A stretch of 64,000 nucleotides of DNA from Bartonella melophagi K-2C (GTDB lineage Bacteria > Pseudomonadota > Alphaproteobacteria > Rhizobiales > Rhizobiaceae): the NCBI RefSeq assembly GCF_000278255.1, contig NZ_JH725081.1, positions 286,484-350,483 on the forward strand, read 5' to 3'. A program made the translations under genes and the position numbers. The notes under the pieces were generated by a model, which ran no database searches, was not told where the DNA came from, and worked only from the letters and a program-made list of their open reading frames with translations. Of this stretch, positions 19,435-28,180 are shown one piece after another; position 1 is the stretch's first letter; every line of letters begins with the position of its first letter.

Positions 19435-20514
19435 TTATATATAGGCAGGTCGTTTATGCGGGATGGGGATTTTGCGCGGTATTCTTGTATTAATTTTATA
19501 TGTCTGTGGTGCGGCAATGAGTTGTACTGTCAAAGGAAGAATGGAAGAAGGTAAAGCAGTGATTAAAGGAGAGGTAAGGATAACATTTCCTTCCTTATCA
19601 AAGGTGTCTTCTATGCGTTTTTTTACAACTTCAGGATCACACATTTGTTCTTCCATATCGGTGATTTGCGTCATTTTAGTACCGTAAGGTTTTAAAGTGG
19701 CTAATGTTGATTGTGGAGAACCTTGAAGAGAAAATCCTGTTTCAAGCAATTGTGCTGCTTTTCCTTCTCTTGCATCAATGGTATCTAACCCTAAAACGAC
19801 AGCAATAATCGTACGTTTATTGCGGGTTGCTGAAGCAACAAGATTGAAACCAGAAGCGCAAGTAAAGCCAGTTTTCATCCCATCTATTCCATTAAAATGG
19901 TTAATGAGGTTGTTTGAATTGAATTTGATTTTTCGCCCATCACCAAAATCAATAGCTGGAATAGAAAAATAATGAGCATATTGGGGAAATTCCCGACGGA
20001 TTTGAACAGCGAGAAGAGCAATATCGCGTGCTGTGGTGTAATTGTCTGGATGTGGTAGACCACTTGCATTAGCAAAATGAGTTCCAAACATGCCTAAACG
20101 TTGGGCTTGGACATTCATTTGTTGCACAAAAGCTTCTTGTGAACCAGAAACAGCTTCACTTAAAGCAATGGCCAAATCATTGGCTGATTTAACTAACGTG
20201 ATGCTTAAAGCTGTTTCCAGTGTAAGGATGGAACCTGTTTCATAACCTGAATGGATGGGAGAAGCTTGTGATGCGTTTTGGCTGATGATGATGTGTTTTT
20301 GTGGTGAAATTTCTCCTATACTCATGGCACGAAAAATAACGTAAGTAGTCATTAATTTTGTTAAAGAAGCAGGGTACCATCGTTCAAAAGCTTGGTTATG
20401 TTCTAATATTCGTCCAGTTGTAGCGTCAACAGAGATAAAGGGATAAGATAGAGTTAGAGTGCTTGTCATACTTAAAATAAAAGACAAACAGAGGCTGTAT
20501 AAGAGTCGACGCAT
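19435..20514 (-). CDS. D-alanyl-D-alanine carboxypeptidase (PBP5/6 type)
   Basis: Penicillin-binding protein that trims the terminal D-Ala from peptidoglycan stem peptides in the periplasm. 359 residues: a signal peptide (about 1-22), then the serine-peptidase S11 motifs S50-L-T-K53, S110-A-N112 and K214-T-G216. The usual C-terminal beta domain (PBP5_C) looks reduced and there is no obvious amphipathic membrane anchor; the protein ends in a basic, proline-rich tail (RIPRKIPIPHKRPAYI). That form is common in the rhizobial DacC/DacF homologues. Convergent with the YafK-like gene. Confidence 0.92.
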   Translation of the reverse strand: MRRLLYSLCLSFILSMTSTLTLSYPFISVDATTGRILEHNQAFERWYPASLTKLMTTYVIFRAMSIGEISPQKHIIISQNASQASPIHSGYETGSILTLETALSITLVKSANDLAIALSEAVSGSQEAFVQQMNVQAQRLGMFGTHFANASGLPHPDNYTTARDIALLAVQIRREFPQYAHYFSIPAIDFGDGRKIKFNSNNLINHFNGIDGMKTGFTCASGFNLVASATRNKRTIIAVVLGLDTIDAREGKAAQLLETGFSLQGSPQSTLATLKPYGTKMTQITDMEEQMCDPEVVKKRIEDTFDKEGNVILTSPLITALPSSILPLTVQLIAAPQTYKINTRIPRKIPIPHKRPAYI

Positions 20515-20611
20515 ATAATTTAAGCCTAATTATTGTCCAGTTTAAGTAACTTAGAACTGTTTTAGCTTTAAATACAATAGATTTGAATGTATAAAATAAA
20601 GAAAGGAGCGT

Positions 20612-21418
20612 TTAATTACATATAGGTCCTTTCCAATGATGACCGAGCGCTTGAAGCCTTTTAACAGCAAAGGGTGGCATAGGTGGGGGAGTGGGGTCTT
20701 GAGCGGCCAATAAGAGCAATTCATCACAGGCTTTTTCTGTTTTTTCGATTAGTTGGTCTAAAAAGTCACGTTTATTTAAGCCAGTTTCTATAGGAGGAAG
20801 AATACGCACACGAATTTTTCCTGGATAACGGCGAAAATTATCACGTGGCCAATATAAACCAGCGTTGTGGGCAATGGGTACAACTTGGAGTTTTAATTCG
20901 TTATAAAGGGCAGTAATACCTGGTTTATAATTTGGCTCTTGACCGGGTTGTCGGCGTGTTCCTTCGGGGAAGATCAAAATTTGGCGCCCTTGTTTTGCTT
21001 TTTGTTTTGCTTTTTGTATGATGATTTTAAGGGTTTGAATAGGGGTTGCTCGGTTAATTGGGATAACTTGTGTTTTGGCCATATACCAGCCAAAAAAAGG
21101 GATCCACATTAGTTCACGTTTTAAAATAAGGGCAGGATCATCAAAATAGGGTACAAGGCTAAAGGTTTCCCACGCAGATTGATGTTTTATAGCAATAATA
21201 TATGCACCCTTTGGTAGGTTTTCTATACCTTCAATTTCATAATGTGTTCCAGCAATGTATTTTTGTAAAAATAATGTAACACGTGCCCATGTTTTAGGGA
21301 TAACCCACGCTTTCTTACGGGGCATTAAAAAATAAAAGGGGGCATAAAGAATCATTTGCACAAAAGTGGTTGTATAAAAAGCAAACGTAAAGAGAAGAGA
21401 ACGAAGGATAAGTACCAT
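20612..21418 (-). CDS. plsC: 1-acyl-sn-glycerol-3-phosphate acyltransferase
   Basis: Makes phosphatidic acid from lysophosphatidic acid at the inner membrane. 268 residues: an N-terminal hydrophobic anchor, then the acyltransferase motif in KHQSAWETF (H79 with E84 where the general family has HX4D; this variant is usual in alphaproteobacterial homologues) and FPEGTRR (150-156), the glycerophosphate-binding motif. No strong ribosome site is visible before the ATG. Paralogues that acylate other lipids (for example ornithine lipids) share these motifs, so the exact acceptor is inferred. Confidence 0.88.
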   Translation of the reverse strand: MVLILRSLLFTFAFYTTTFVQMILYAPFYFLMPRKKAWVIPKTWARVTLFLQKYIAGTHYEIEGIENLPKGAYIIAIKHQSAWETFSLVPYFDDPALILKRELMWIPFFGWYMAKTQVIPINRATPIQTLKIIIQKAKQKAKQGRQILIFPEGTRRQPGQEPNYKPGITALYNELKLQVVPIAHNAGLYWPRDNFRRYPGKIRVRILPPIETGLNKRDFLDQLIEKTEKACDELLLLAAQDPTPPPMPPFAVKRLQALGHHWKGPICN

Positions 21419-21964
21419 ATTTATTTAATATTTTCTGAAACTCTAGTTGTTCCACTCTATGTGCGGAAAATATCGTCATTATAATATACTTATTTTATGT
21501 ATTTAAAACTATAAAACAAGAGAATAAGAATATCACAAGTTGTCAGAAGCAAATTTTGCTCAACAAATTTTATCTATTAGTTGATCTTGATCTTTTTTGT
21601 CAGATTGGAATCCAAAGAAATTTAGAGTTTTTATTAGAAATAAAAACTTAAAATATTAAGTACGGTAGTTAGTTATGACTGTATTAAATACGTAAGATAG
21701 TCTTATGTTTTTTACGCAGACGATGCCTCTTTTATAACTGATCGAATTAAATTCAATTTGATATAATCAATTTAAGTAAATATATGACTTAAGATGCCTA
21801 GATAACATAACTTATTACAGAGTGGTTTGCTTAATTATCAAATTTACTTCATTATTTTTGTAAATACTTAAATCAAGAAACAATTCTTACAAAAAATAAA
21901 AAATCACTTGAAGAAGTGCTTTGCATTATAAAGTGAATTTTAGTGGAAGTAAAACATATTTTAT
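21419..21964. other. Gene-free AT-rich region upstream of plsC
   Basis: About 545 bases. Contains the probable terminator of tRNA-Gly at its right end and presumably the plsC promoter at its left end. No open frame with coding character on either strand. Confidence 0.5.
21887..21918 (-). terminator. Probable rho-independent terminator of tRNA-Gly
   Basis: On the minus strand, CACTT-CTTC-AAGTG forms a 5-bp stem with a 4-base loop, directly followed by ATTTTTTATTTTTT. It begins about 47 bases after the CCA end of the tRNA. The stem is short, so efficiency may be modest. Confidence 0.55.
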
Positions 21965-22039
21965 TGGAGCGGGCGATGGGATTCGAACCCACGACCCCAA
22001 CCTTGGCAAGGTTGTGCTCTACCCCTGAGCTACACCCGC
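21965..22039 (-). tRNA. tRNA-Gly(GCC)
   Basis: On the minus strand the 75-nt sequence folds as a standard cloverleaf: acceptor GCGGGTG/CGCCCGC with one U-G pair, D arm GCTC...GAGC, anticodon stem AACCT/AGGTT with loop containing GCC, T arm GTGGG TTCGAAT CCCAT, discriminator T and encoded CCA. Reads glycine codons GGC/GGU. Confidence 0.97.
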
Positions 22040-22061
22040 TCACATATTCTCAAACGCCTTT

Positions 22062-22090
22062 TGTATGGCTTAGCCTTGTTTGAATTGCAA
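22062..22090 (-). promoter_or_regulatory. Candidate promoter of tRNA-Gly
   Basis: Minus strand: -35 TTGCAA, 17-base spacer, -10 CATACA, ending 22 bases before the tRNA 5' end. Position and spacing fit sigma-70; the -10 is a poor match. Confidence 0.35.
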
Positions 22091-22884
22091 CAAAAAAATA
22101 ACGTTTCAGTGAAATTTATTTTCAATGTTAAAAAAGTATTATTCAACTGGTGATTTAAATAGTGCTAGATAATTGATTTATATTTAACAAATATGCCCTT
22201 CTCAAGGGAGGGTAAGTGATTATAAACTTCAGCAAAACACTTTTTGTCCATCAATAAGTTAAAAAGATTGGCAACATTGTTTGCGTTTTTCAAGATTGAT
22301 TAGCCGATTAGGGTGGTCTTTTTAACGATTGAAAAAATTGATGCTTGTGACTCTTCGGGAGAAGTATTGAAAATTTTATTCGATTTTAAATCATAAGAAG
22401 CGGCAGTTTTTGTCAAATAGAGTTACTCAATAAGATTTTGAGTTTGCTAAAGTTTTTCATAATCGTGTGGATAGTTTATTAAATAAGCAGTATCATAAGG
22501 TTTATCTTATTTATGATCGCTGTTTTAGTGCAAGTGGATGTTTTGGATTTAAATAAATATATTCTCCGCATTAAGATCTAGTAAGTATTTGATTTTGTAG
22601 TATATTTAACTGAAAAGATTATTAAAGAGAATAAACTAATCACAATTATAGTGATGCATTCTATATATCAAGTTTTGAATGTGAGGGATCGGTGTATAGA
22701 TAGTGTATGGAGAGAGTGCGTAGTAGAACAATGATCTTGGACATACACTAAAAAGAACGTAAATTACATGTTAGGATTTTTTGGCATGATTGGCATGCTT
22801 TAAAATTTTCACGATGAAGTTTTTGAAATGATATACTAATGATACACTATAATGGATTTGATATTTTGGTAGTGGATTAATATT
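22091..22884. other. Gene-free region upstream of holA
   Basis: About 790 bases with stop codons in all frames. In other Rhizobiales holA usually follows leuS and lptE; neither is recognisable here. I tried reading the plus strand in all frames around 22300-22600 and saw no family signature. It may be an eroded locus, but nothing in it can be named. Confidence 0.45.
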
Positions 22885-23928
22885 TTGGCTGTAAAAAAAG
22901 CACATGAAGTTGATCATTTTCTAACGCATTTTTCGCGTTCTTTTCCCATTATTTTAATTTATGGTCCTGATCGTGGTCTTGTTTGTGAACGTGTGCAGCG
23001 TTTTGCTAAGCTAACGCAAGTGGCAATAAAGGATCCTTTTTCTACGATTCGTCTCAATGCAGCTGAGATTGATAAAGATCCTGTACGATTGCAAGATGAA
23101 GCACACACTTTATCACTTTTTGGTGGTGATCGTTTGATATGGATATCCAATGGTGCGAATCAAAAAGGTTTTCTTACTGCTCTTAAGCTTTTAATTAAAG
23201 AACCACCCAAAGCATGTTTCATTTTAATTGAAGCAGGGGATCTAAGAAAGGGTGTGGGGTTGCGCAATATTGTTGAAACGGCATCAACAGCTCTGGCTTT
23301 ACCCTGTTATACGGATGATATCCGTTCCCTTGATAGAGTGATTGATGAGGTTTTGAATAATTTTAAAATGACTCTTTCTTTGGAAGCGCGCAAGTGGTTA
23401 TACGAAAATTTAGGGGCGGACCGTCTTGTTTCGCGTGGTGAATTGGAAAAGCTTTGTCTTTATGCTCTAAAGAAAGATCAGGTTACGCTTGAAGATGTGA
23501 AGGCTGTGGTAAGTGAGGCTAGCGCTCTTTCTCAAGATGAAGTCATTGATGCTATTTTATTGGGAGATGTGGCAGGTTTTGAAATGCATTTTAGTCGATA
23601 TGCGACTATGCAAAATACACTTTTCTTTGTTTTGAGTACAGCGCAAAGGCATTTTCAACAATTACAATTGTTGCGCTATCAAGTGGAAGTTGAAAGGAAA
23701 GCCCCTTTTGCAGTCATATCTCAAGCACGGCCACCGATTTTTTTTCGTAGAGAAAAAACAGTTGAAAAAGCTCTAAAATATTGGGGGTTGGAACAAATTG
23801 CTTATGCTATGGAAAAAATTCAATGCGCTATTTTAGATAGCCGTAAAAATCCATTTTTAGGTACAGCTATTGTTCATCAAGTTTTATTAGGATTGGCAGT
23901 TAGTGCACAAAAACGCATCTCTTCTTAA
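22885..23928 (+). CDS. holA: DNA polymerase III subunit delta
   Basis: Clamp-loader subunit that opens the beta sliding clamp during replication. 347 residues; the N-terminus AVKKAHEVDHFL and the nucleotide-fold segment IILIYGPDRGLVCERV match alphaproteobacterial HolA, followed by FGGDRLIWISNG and the collar-domain region LGADRLVSRGELEKLCLYA. The start used is a TTG because it gives the family's usual N-terminus and no ATG lies nearby; the ribosome site is weak. The gene stands alone, with gene-free stretches on both sides. Confidence 0.93.
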   Translation: MAVKKAHEVDHFLTHFSRSFPIILIYGPDRGLVCERVQRFAKLTQVAIKDPFSTIRLNAAEIDKDPVRLQDEAHTLSLFGGDRLIWISNGANQKGFLTALKLLIKEPPKACFILIEAGDLRKGVGLRNIVETASTALALPCYTDDIRSLDRVIDEVLNNFKMTLSLEARKWLYENLGADRLVSRGELEKLCLYALKKDQVTLEDVKAVVSEASALSQDEVIDAILLGDVAGFEMHFSRYATMQNTLFFVLSTAQRHFQQLQLLRYQVEVERKAPFAVISQARPPIFFRREKTVEKALKYWGLEQIAYAMEKIQCAILDSRKNPFLGTAIVHQVLLGLAVSAQKRISS

Positions 23929-24449
23929 AAATTAGCTCCATCGGCATTGATGTGTTTTTGTGACTTGATAAATTTATAAGATATGTTTTTCCTTTATGGT
24001 AATTTTTTGTCAAAAGGCAAAAAACGATAATGCATAAAAGCTTTTGATCATGAAATTGTAGTATTACGTGTAATACTAGCGAACATTGTTTGTTTTGAGT
24101 AATTAGCAAATTTGCATCAAGATCAAAAAGGTCATTGTTCAACATGATTTAAGTATTAAGTATAAAGTACAAGGTTACTTAATATTTTGGGGTACGGTAT
24201 ATGAAGAAGTACTCCTTTATTAATGATAATATGGGAGTTAAGCAGTGATCTTAACAAGATGAGATATCAATGAAATTTGTTGATTTATCATTGTTGGTTT
24301 TAGTATAGTTTTTTAAATTTGGCTATCATAATTGTTATCCTTAAAAAGGTATCTGTTTTATACGAGAACAACTTTCATTTATGAAGTTTAGATCATTTTT
24401 ATAAAGCTTAAAGAGACTTAAGAGAAAAATCATCAAAGAGTGTGAAGAT
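23929..24449. other. Gene-free region between holA and the YihY-family gene
   Basis: About 520 bases. Holds the 20-bp palindrome at 24059-24078 and an AT-rich hairpin near 23999-24020 (TTTTTTGTC AAAA GGCAAAAAA). A short minus-strand open frame overlapping the end of holA is not convincing as a gene. Confidence 0.5.
24059..24078. repeat. 20-bp palindrome upstream of the YihY-family gene
   Basis: TAGTATTAC-GT-GTAATACTA, with perfect 9-base arms. It lies about 370 bases upstream of the YihY-family start. The short spacer and symmetry resemble a dimeric repressor operator more than a terminator; no bound factor can be named. Confidence 0.4.
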
Positions 24450-25304
24450 TTGATAAGAAATATGTTGTGCTATAGTTGTCGTATTCTCATTAATGCAGTA
24501 AGTCATTATGCACGTGATAATGGTAGTGCTTTTGCAAGTCATATCGTACTTTCAGGGCTTTTAGCATTTTTTCCTTTTTGTATTTTTGGAGCATCTCTGG
24601 CCAGTTTTTTTTGGAATTTTGCGTATACACCACAAAAAATTGAAGCGCTTATGCACTTGTTGCCAGATGCAATTGCAGAACCTTTTTCTAAAGAAATCGT
24701 CAATGTTTTGGTAACACAACGAAGAGGTTTGTTAACGCTTTCTTTTGTTGGGGCAGCTTATTTTGCTTCAAATGGGGTAGAAGCTTTACGTGCAGCTTTG
24801 AATAAGGCTTATCGTGTTGTTGATCAGCGAAGTTTGTTTTTTTGTCGTTTTCAAAGTTTGTTTTTTGTGATCATTGGAACAATCGGTATTAGTGTTATCA
24901 GTTTTTTATTAGTTTTAGCACCTTTGCTGATAAAAATTACACAAAATCATTTTCCTTTTATTGTTGAATATATTGGTATTATTCGTTTATGGCGTTACAC
25001 GATTGCGGTGGTTGTTTTATTTATCAGTCTTTTGATTGTTCATAAATGGTTGCCAGCAAAGCGCAGGAAATTGATAGATATTTTACCAGGAATTATCGTG
25101 ACACTATTTTTGTGGTTTGCGGCATCGATTACTTTTGCACATTATTTAACAATGTTTAATTATGTGTCCACTTACGCTGGGTTAGCATCTATTATGATTG
25201 CTATTATTTTTCTTTATATGTTGAGTGCGATTTTTATTTTGGGGGGTGAAATAAACGCAGCAATTATGTTTTATCGCACTCGTTTACAACATTCAGATTC
25301 GTGA
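24450..25304 (+). CDS. YihY/BrkB-family inner-membrane protein
   Basis: 284 residues with six hydrophobic segments and the family's N-terminal YARDNGSAFASHIVLSGLLAFFPF, then the FLYMLSAIFILGGEINA C-terminal signature. The family was once annotated as ribonuclease BN by mistake, and BrkB of Bordetella gave it a virulence label; the true function is unknown, possibly export or envelope-related. A TTG at 24450 with AAGAG 8 bases upstream or the ATG at 24462 could be the start; they differ by four residues. Confidence 0.88.
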   Translation: MIRNMLCYSCRILINAVSHYARDNGSAFASHIVLSGLLAFFPFCIFGASLASFFWNFAYTPQKIEALMHLLPDAIAEPFSKEIVNVLVTQRRGLLTLSFVGAAYFASNGVEALRAALNKAYRVVDQRSLFFCRFQSLFFVIIGTIGISVISFLLVLAPLLIKITQNHFPFIVEYIGIIRLWRYTIAVVVLFISLLIVHKWLPAKRRKLIDILPGIIVTLFLWFAASITFAHYLTMFNYVSTYAGLASIMIAIIFLYMLSAIFILGGEINAAIMFYRTRLQHSDS

Positions 25305-25838
25305 AAGAACTTTTTATTAAATATAAGGAATAAAGGTGCACATTCTACTATCGCTTTTTAGTGATTGATAAGGATACTTTGTGCCTAAAGCTAAAATTGA
25401 TTATATTATGCGTCATTATCAGTTTCAAATATGTATTATGGCAAGTTAAGTTGCTTTTGTTTATTCTCAATTCTTAGAATATTTATTTAGTGAAACGCTT
25501 ATTAAACAAAGGCTTTTTCTAAGGAGTTTGACGGTACAAGACTTGGAATGTAAATTGTAAGGTGTGAGGTGTCGTGTATTATGAAGACAGGTTAAAGCCA
25601 TTGAAATGGATAATGCAGGTGGGAATAGCAGAGTGAAGCTTACCTTATACTTAATACTTAGTAGTGCGTATTTTTATTCAACAAGCTCAATCGACTAAAC
25701 TTTAGTGATAGGTGTTTTAATAGGAGGTTTGTGAGGGTAGGGCAATTTGCAAATGGACTTTACCTTTTTTATTGTTAATGATCATTTCTATCTTTGAGCG
25801 GTTTTGTAAGGCGTAGTTATTTGTAGTCATTGAGAGCG
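25305..25838. other. Gene-free region between the YihY-family gene and tlpA-like gene
   Basis: About 530 bases between convergent genes. No coding frame seen. A promoter-like pair, TTGACG and TAAATT with a 17-base spacer (near 25528-25556, plus strand), has no gene after it and may be chance. Confidence 0.4.
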
Positions 25839-26528
25839 TTATTTTGTTTCTTTAATGATAGCTTTTATGAGTGCTTTGGCATCGTTATTGGCCCATGGAG
25901 CTATACCATTAAATGAAGCAATAAGGTCACCATCTTGATCAACCAGGAGTGTAATGGGTAGCCCTAAAGCTAGTCCTTGTTTGCGGATATTGGTAAAAAT
26001 GTTCATTTTTTCGTCGCGGTAATAGATCAAATTATCAGCATGCACTTCACGTAAAAATTGTTGAATTTTTTCAGGAGAAGCAACTTTATCGATGTTAATG
26101 GCTATGACATCAAAATTCTCTCCTTTCATATCGCGTTTTAATTGTGCAAGTTCTGGCATTTCTACACGGCAAGGTGCACACCAAATGGCCCATAGATTAA
26201 TAAGCAGTGGTTTTCCAGTAAATTCGGAGAATTTATGCTCTTTTCCCTGAATATCTTTAAAAGAAAACTGGCTTACATTATAAAATGTATCGGCAAATCG
26301 GAGATGCTTAAAAGAGCCTTTGGCTTCTTTTTTGATCGCTGTTATCTTTTCCGCTTTTATTTTGTTGGCGTTTGTTTCTTGTGCTTTTGCAACTGAAATA
26401 AAGTGAGGAAAAAAAGATACTTTATGATTATGGTTTATTGTTGCGTATAAACTTAAGGCAATGATAAAAGATGTAAGCAAGTGTTGTGTTTTTTTATTTT
26501 TCCAGTTGATAAAAGTTTGAGAAATCAT
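25839..26528 (-). CDS. tlpA: TlpA-like membrane-anchored thiol:disulfide oxidoreductase
   Basis: Periplasmic thioredoxin-fold reductase; Bradyrhizobium TlpA is needed for cytochrome oxidase maturation by keeping copper-site cysteines reduced. 229 residues: one N-terminal membrane helix (about 17-30), a linker, then the thioredoxin domain with active site W-C117-A-P-C120 (NLWAIWCAPCRVEMPEL) and the cis-proline region GLPITLLVD. Start chosen at 26528 because AAAGGA lies 8 bases upstream; an in-frame extension to 26612 exists. It is divergent from the argH remnant, the usual rhizobial tlpA/argH arrangement. Confidence 0.87.
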   Translation of the reverse strand: MISQTFINWKNKKTQHLLTSFIIALSLYATINHNHKVSFFPHFISVAKAQETNANKIKAEKITAIKKEAKGSFKHLRFADTFYNVSQFSFKDIQGKEHKFSEFTGKPLLINLWAIWCAPCRVEMPELAQLKRDMKGENFDVIAINIDKVASPEKIQQFLREVHADNLIYYRDEKMNIFTNIRKQGLALGLPITLLVDQDGDLIASFNGIAPWANNDAKALIKAIIKETK

Positions 26529-26619
26529 AATTTTGTCCTTTGAATGGGCGCTTTTAAGGGGTATGACAGATAATAAATTGAGCAATAAAATAGGGTGGGC
26601 TATTTTGCACAAGACCCTG

Positions 26620-27930
26620 CTCGGTTATAGAAGATATTAATGCTTCCATTGATTGTGATCAAAAACTTTATCGGCAAAATATTGAAGATTCACTTTCTCA
26701 TGTGGCGATGCTAGCACAAACGAAAATTATTTCACACTCTGATTATGAAAAAATTGTGCATGGTTTAAAGTTTATTTGCCAAGAAATTGAAGAAGGTACA
26801 TTTACTTTTTCATGAAAGCTTGAAGATATTCATATAAATATTGAAATGCGATTTGAGCCAATTGATTGGTCCTGTAGCATGCCGTTTGCACACAGCGCGT
26901 ATCACGTAATGATCAGGTTGTAGTTGATTTTCATTTATGGGTGCGCGACGAAACGCAAAAAATAGCGCAAGTATAAAAAGAGCTCATAGAACAATTGCTC
27001 ATTCAAACAGAACAGTATGTCGATACTTTTATGCCAGGTTTTACACATTTACAAACTGCTCAGCCAGTGATGTTTGGTCGCGATTTATCACGTATGCGTG
27101 ATGCGTTTGAGCGAATGAATGAGTCTCCTCTAGGGGCTGATGCATTGGCGAGAACGGGCTTTCCAATCGATTGCTTTATGACAGCACAAGCTACTGGGGT
27201 TTCATGAGCCGATGCGCAATTAATAGATAGTTTTTAGATCATGATTTTGCGTTGGAATTTTTAAGCGCTGGTGCGCTTTGTGCAATGCATCTTTCACGTT
27301 TAGTAGGAGAGATTATTCTGTGGTCGGGTGCACAATTTTAGTTTATTCATTTATCCGGTGCTTTTTCAGCAGGTTTATCTATTATACCACAAAAGAGAAA
27401 TCTTAATGCTGCTGAAATTATAAGGGCCAAATCGGGACGGTTGAGTGGTGCGTTTATTGGATTTCAACAGTGATGAAAGGCTTACTTCTTGCTTATTTAA
27501 AGGGTATGCAGGAGGATAAAACTTATATGTTTGGTGGGGCTTTGAGTTTGGAATTATCGGCTGGCAGCAATGACGAGGATTATTGGTGATCTGGAGGTGA
27601 ATAAAAAAGTCATGAAACAAGCAACAGATTCTGGTTATGCAATAGCAACAGATTTAGCTGATTAGCTTGTACGCAAATTGAGGCTTTTCTTTCGTGGGGC
27701 TTATCATATTACTGGGCGCATTGTAGTATTGGCGAAAAAAAAAGAAATGTCGTCTTAATGATTTATCATTGGCTGAACTTCAAACGATCTATCCTGATAT
27801 AAGTGCAGCTGTTTTTGATGTTTTAACAGTTGAAAAATCAGTTGAAAGTCGTAAAAGTTTTGATAGAACAGCACCTTTAGAAGTACTTCACCAAATTGCT
27901 TATTGGAAAAGGCATCTTGTGAGTGCATGA
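26620..27930 (+). pseudogene. argH: Argininosuccinate lyase, degenerate
   Basis: The whole length of argH is recognisable but broken into many frames by stops and frameshifts. Pieces in order: EDINASIDCDQKLYRQNIED and HVAMLAQTKIIS (N-terminal domain, ending in a TGA near 26814), [19 protein letters not shown] followed by [16 protein letters not shown] (27030-27180), the SS-loop region eroded to [12 protein letters not shown] near 27380-27420, RAKSGRL near 27427, and FREAHYITGRIVVLAKKK to SVESRKSFDRTAPLE at the end. A functional enzyme cannot be made. The locus order tlpA / argH - lptM - lysA is the ancestral rhizobial one, so this is decay in place. Consequence inferred: no arginine made from citrulline. 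Confidence 0.93.
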
Positions 27931-27992
27931 ATAGATTTTAATTGTAAATACAAAAGATGCAGCAAAATATCGATATAAGAAGAAAAGGGCGT

Positions 27993-28172
27993 ATGAGAAC
28001 CATTTTAAAAAATTTAATAATTGTCCTTTTTTCTAATGTTGTTATAGTTGGGTGCGGGCGTAAAGGGGCATTAGAATTACCTTCTTCAACAACGGTGGAG
28101 TCTTCGCAAGGAGCTTTTGTTTCTGAAAGAAAAACGGATAAACCTTTTATTCTCGATCGATTGATACAATAG
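27993..28172 (+). CDS. Small LptM/YifL-like lipoprotein
   Basis: 59-residue lipoprotein precursor: a basic N-terminus, a hydrophobic helix and a lipobox ending in VGC, followed by the family hallmark CGRKGALELP. LptM in E. coli assists maturation of the LPS translocon LptD. Start chosen at 27993 (MRTILKN) because AAAAGGG lies just upstream; an extension to 27957 is open but adds nothing conserved. It sits between the argH remnant and lysA (8 bases to lysA), the usual context for this small protein in Rhizobiales. Confidence 0.82.
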   Translation: MRTILKNLIIVLFSNVVIVGCGRKGALELPSSTTVESSQGAFVSERKTDKPFILDRLIQ

Positions 28173-28180
28173 AGGTTTTT

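Noticed and set aside
23999-24020. Terminator for holA (TTTTTTGTC-AAAA-GGCAAAAAA)
   Set aside because: The stem is mostly A-T with the T run on the wrong side for the plus strand; at best a weak structure.
23900-24145. 81-residue minus-strand frame overlapping the end of holA
   Set aside because: Overlaps a real gene antisense and has no family similarity or start signal.
25528-25556. Promoter-like TTGACG/TAAATT driving an unknown RNA
   Set aside because: No structured or coding sequence follows; a single match of this quality is expected by chance in AT-rich DNA.
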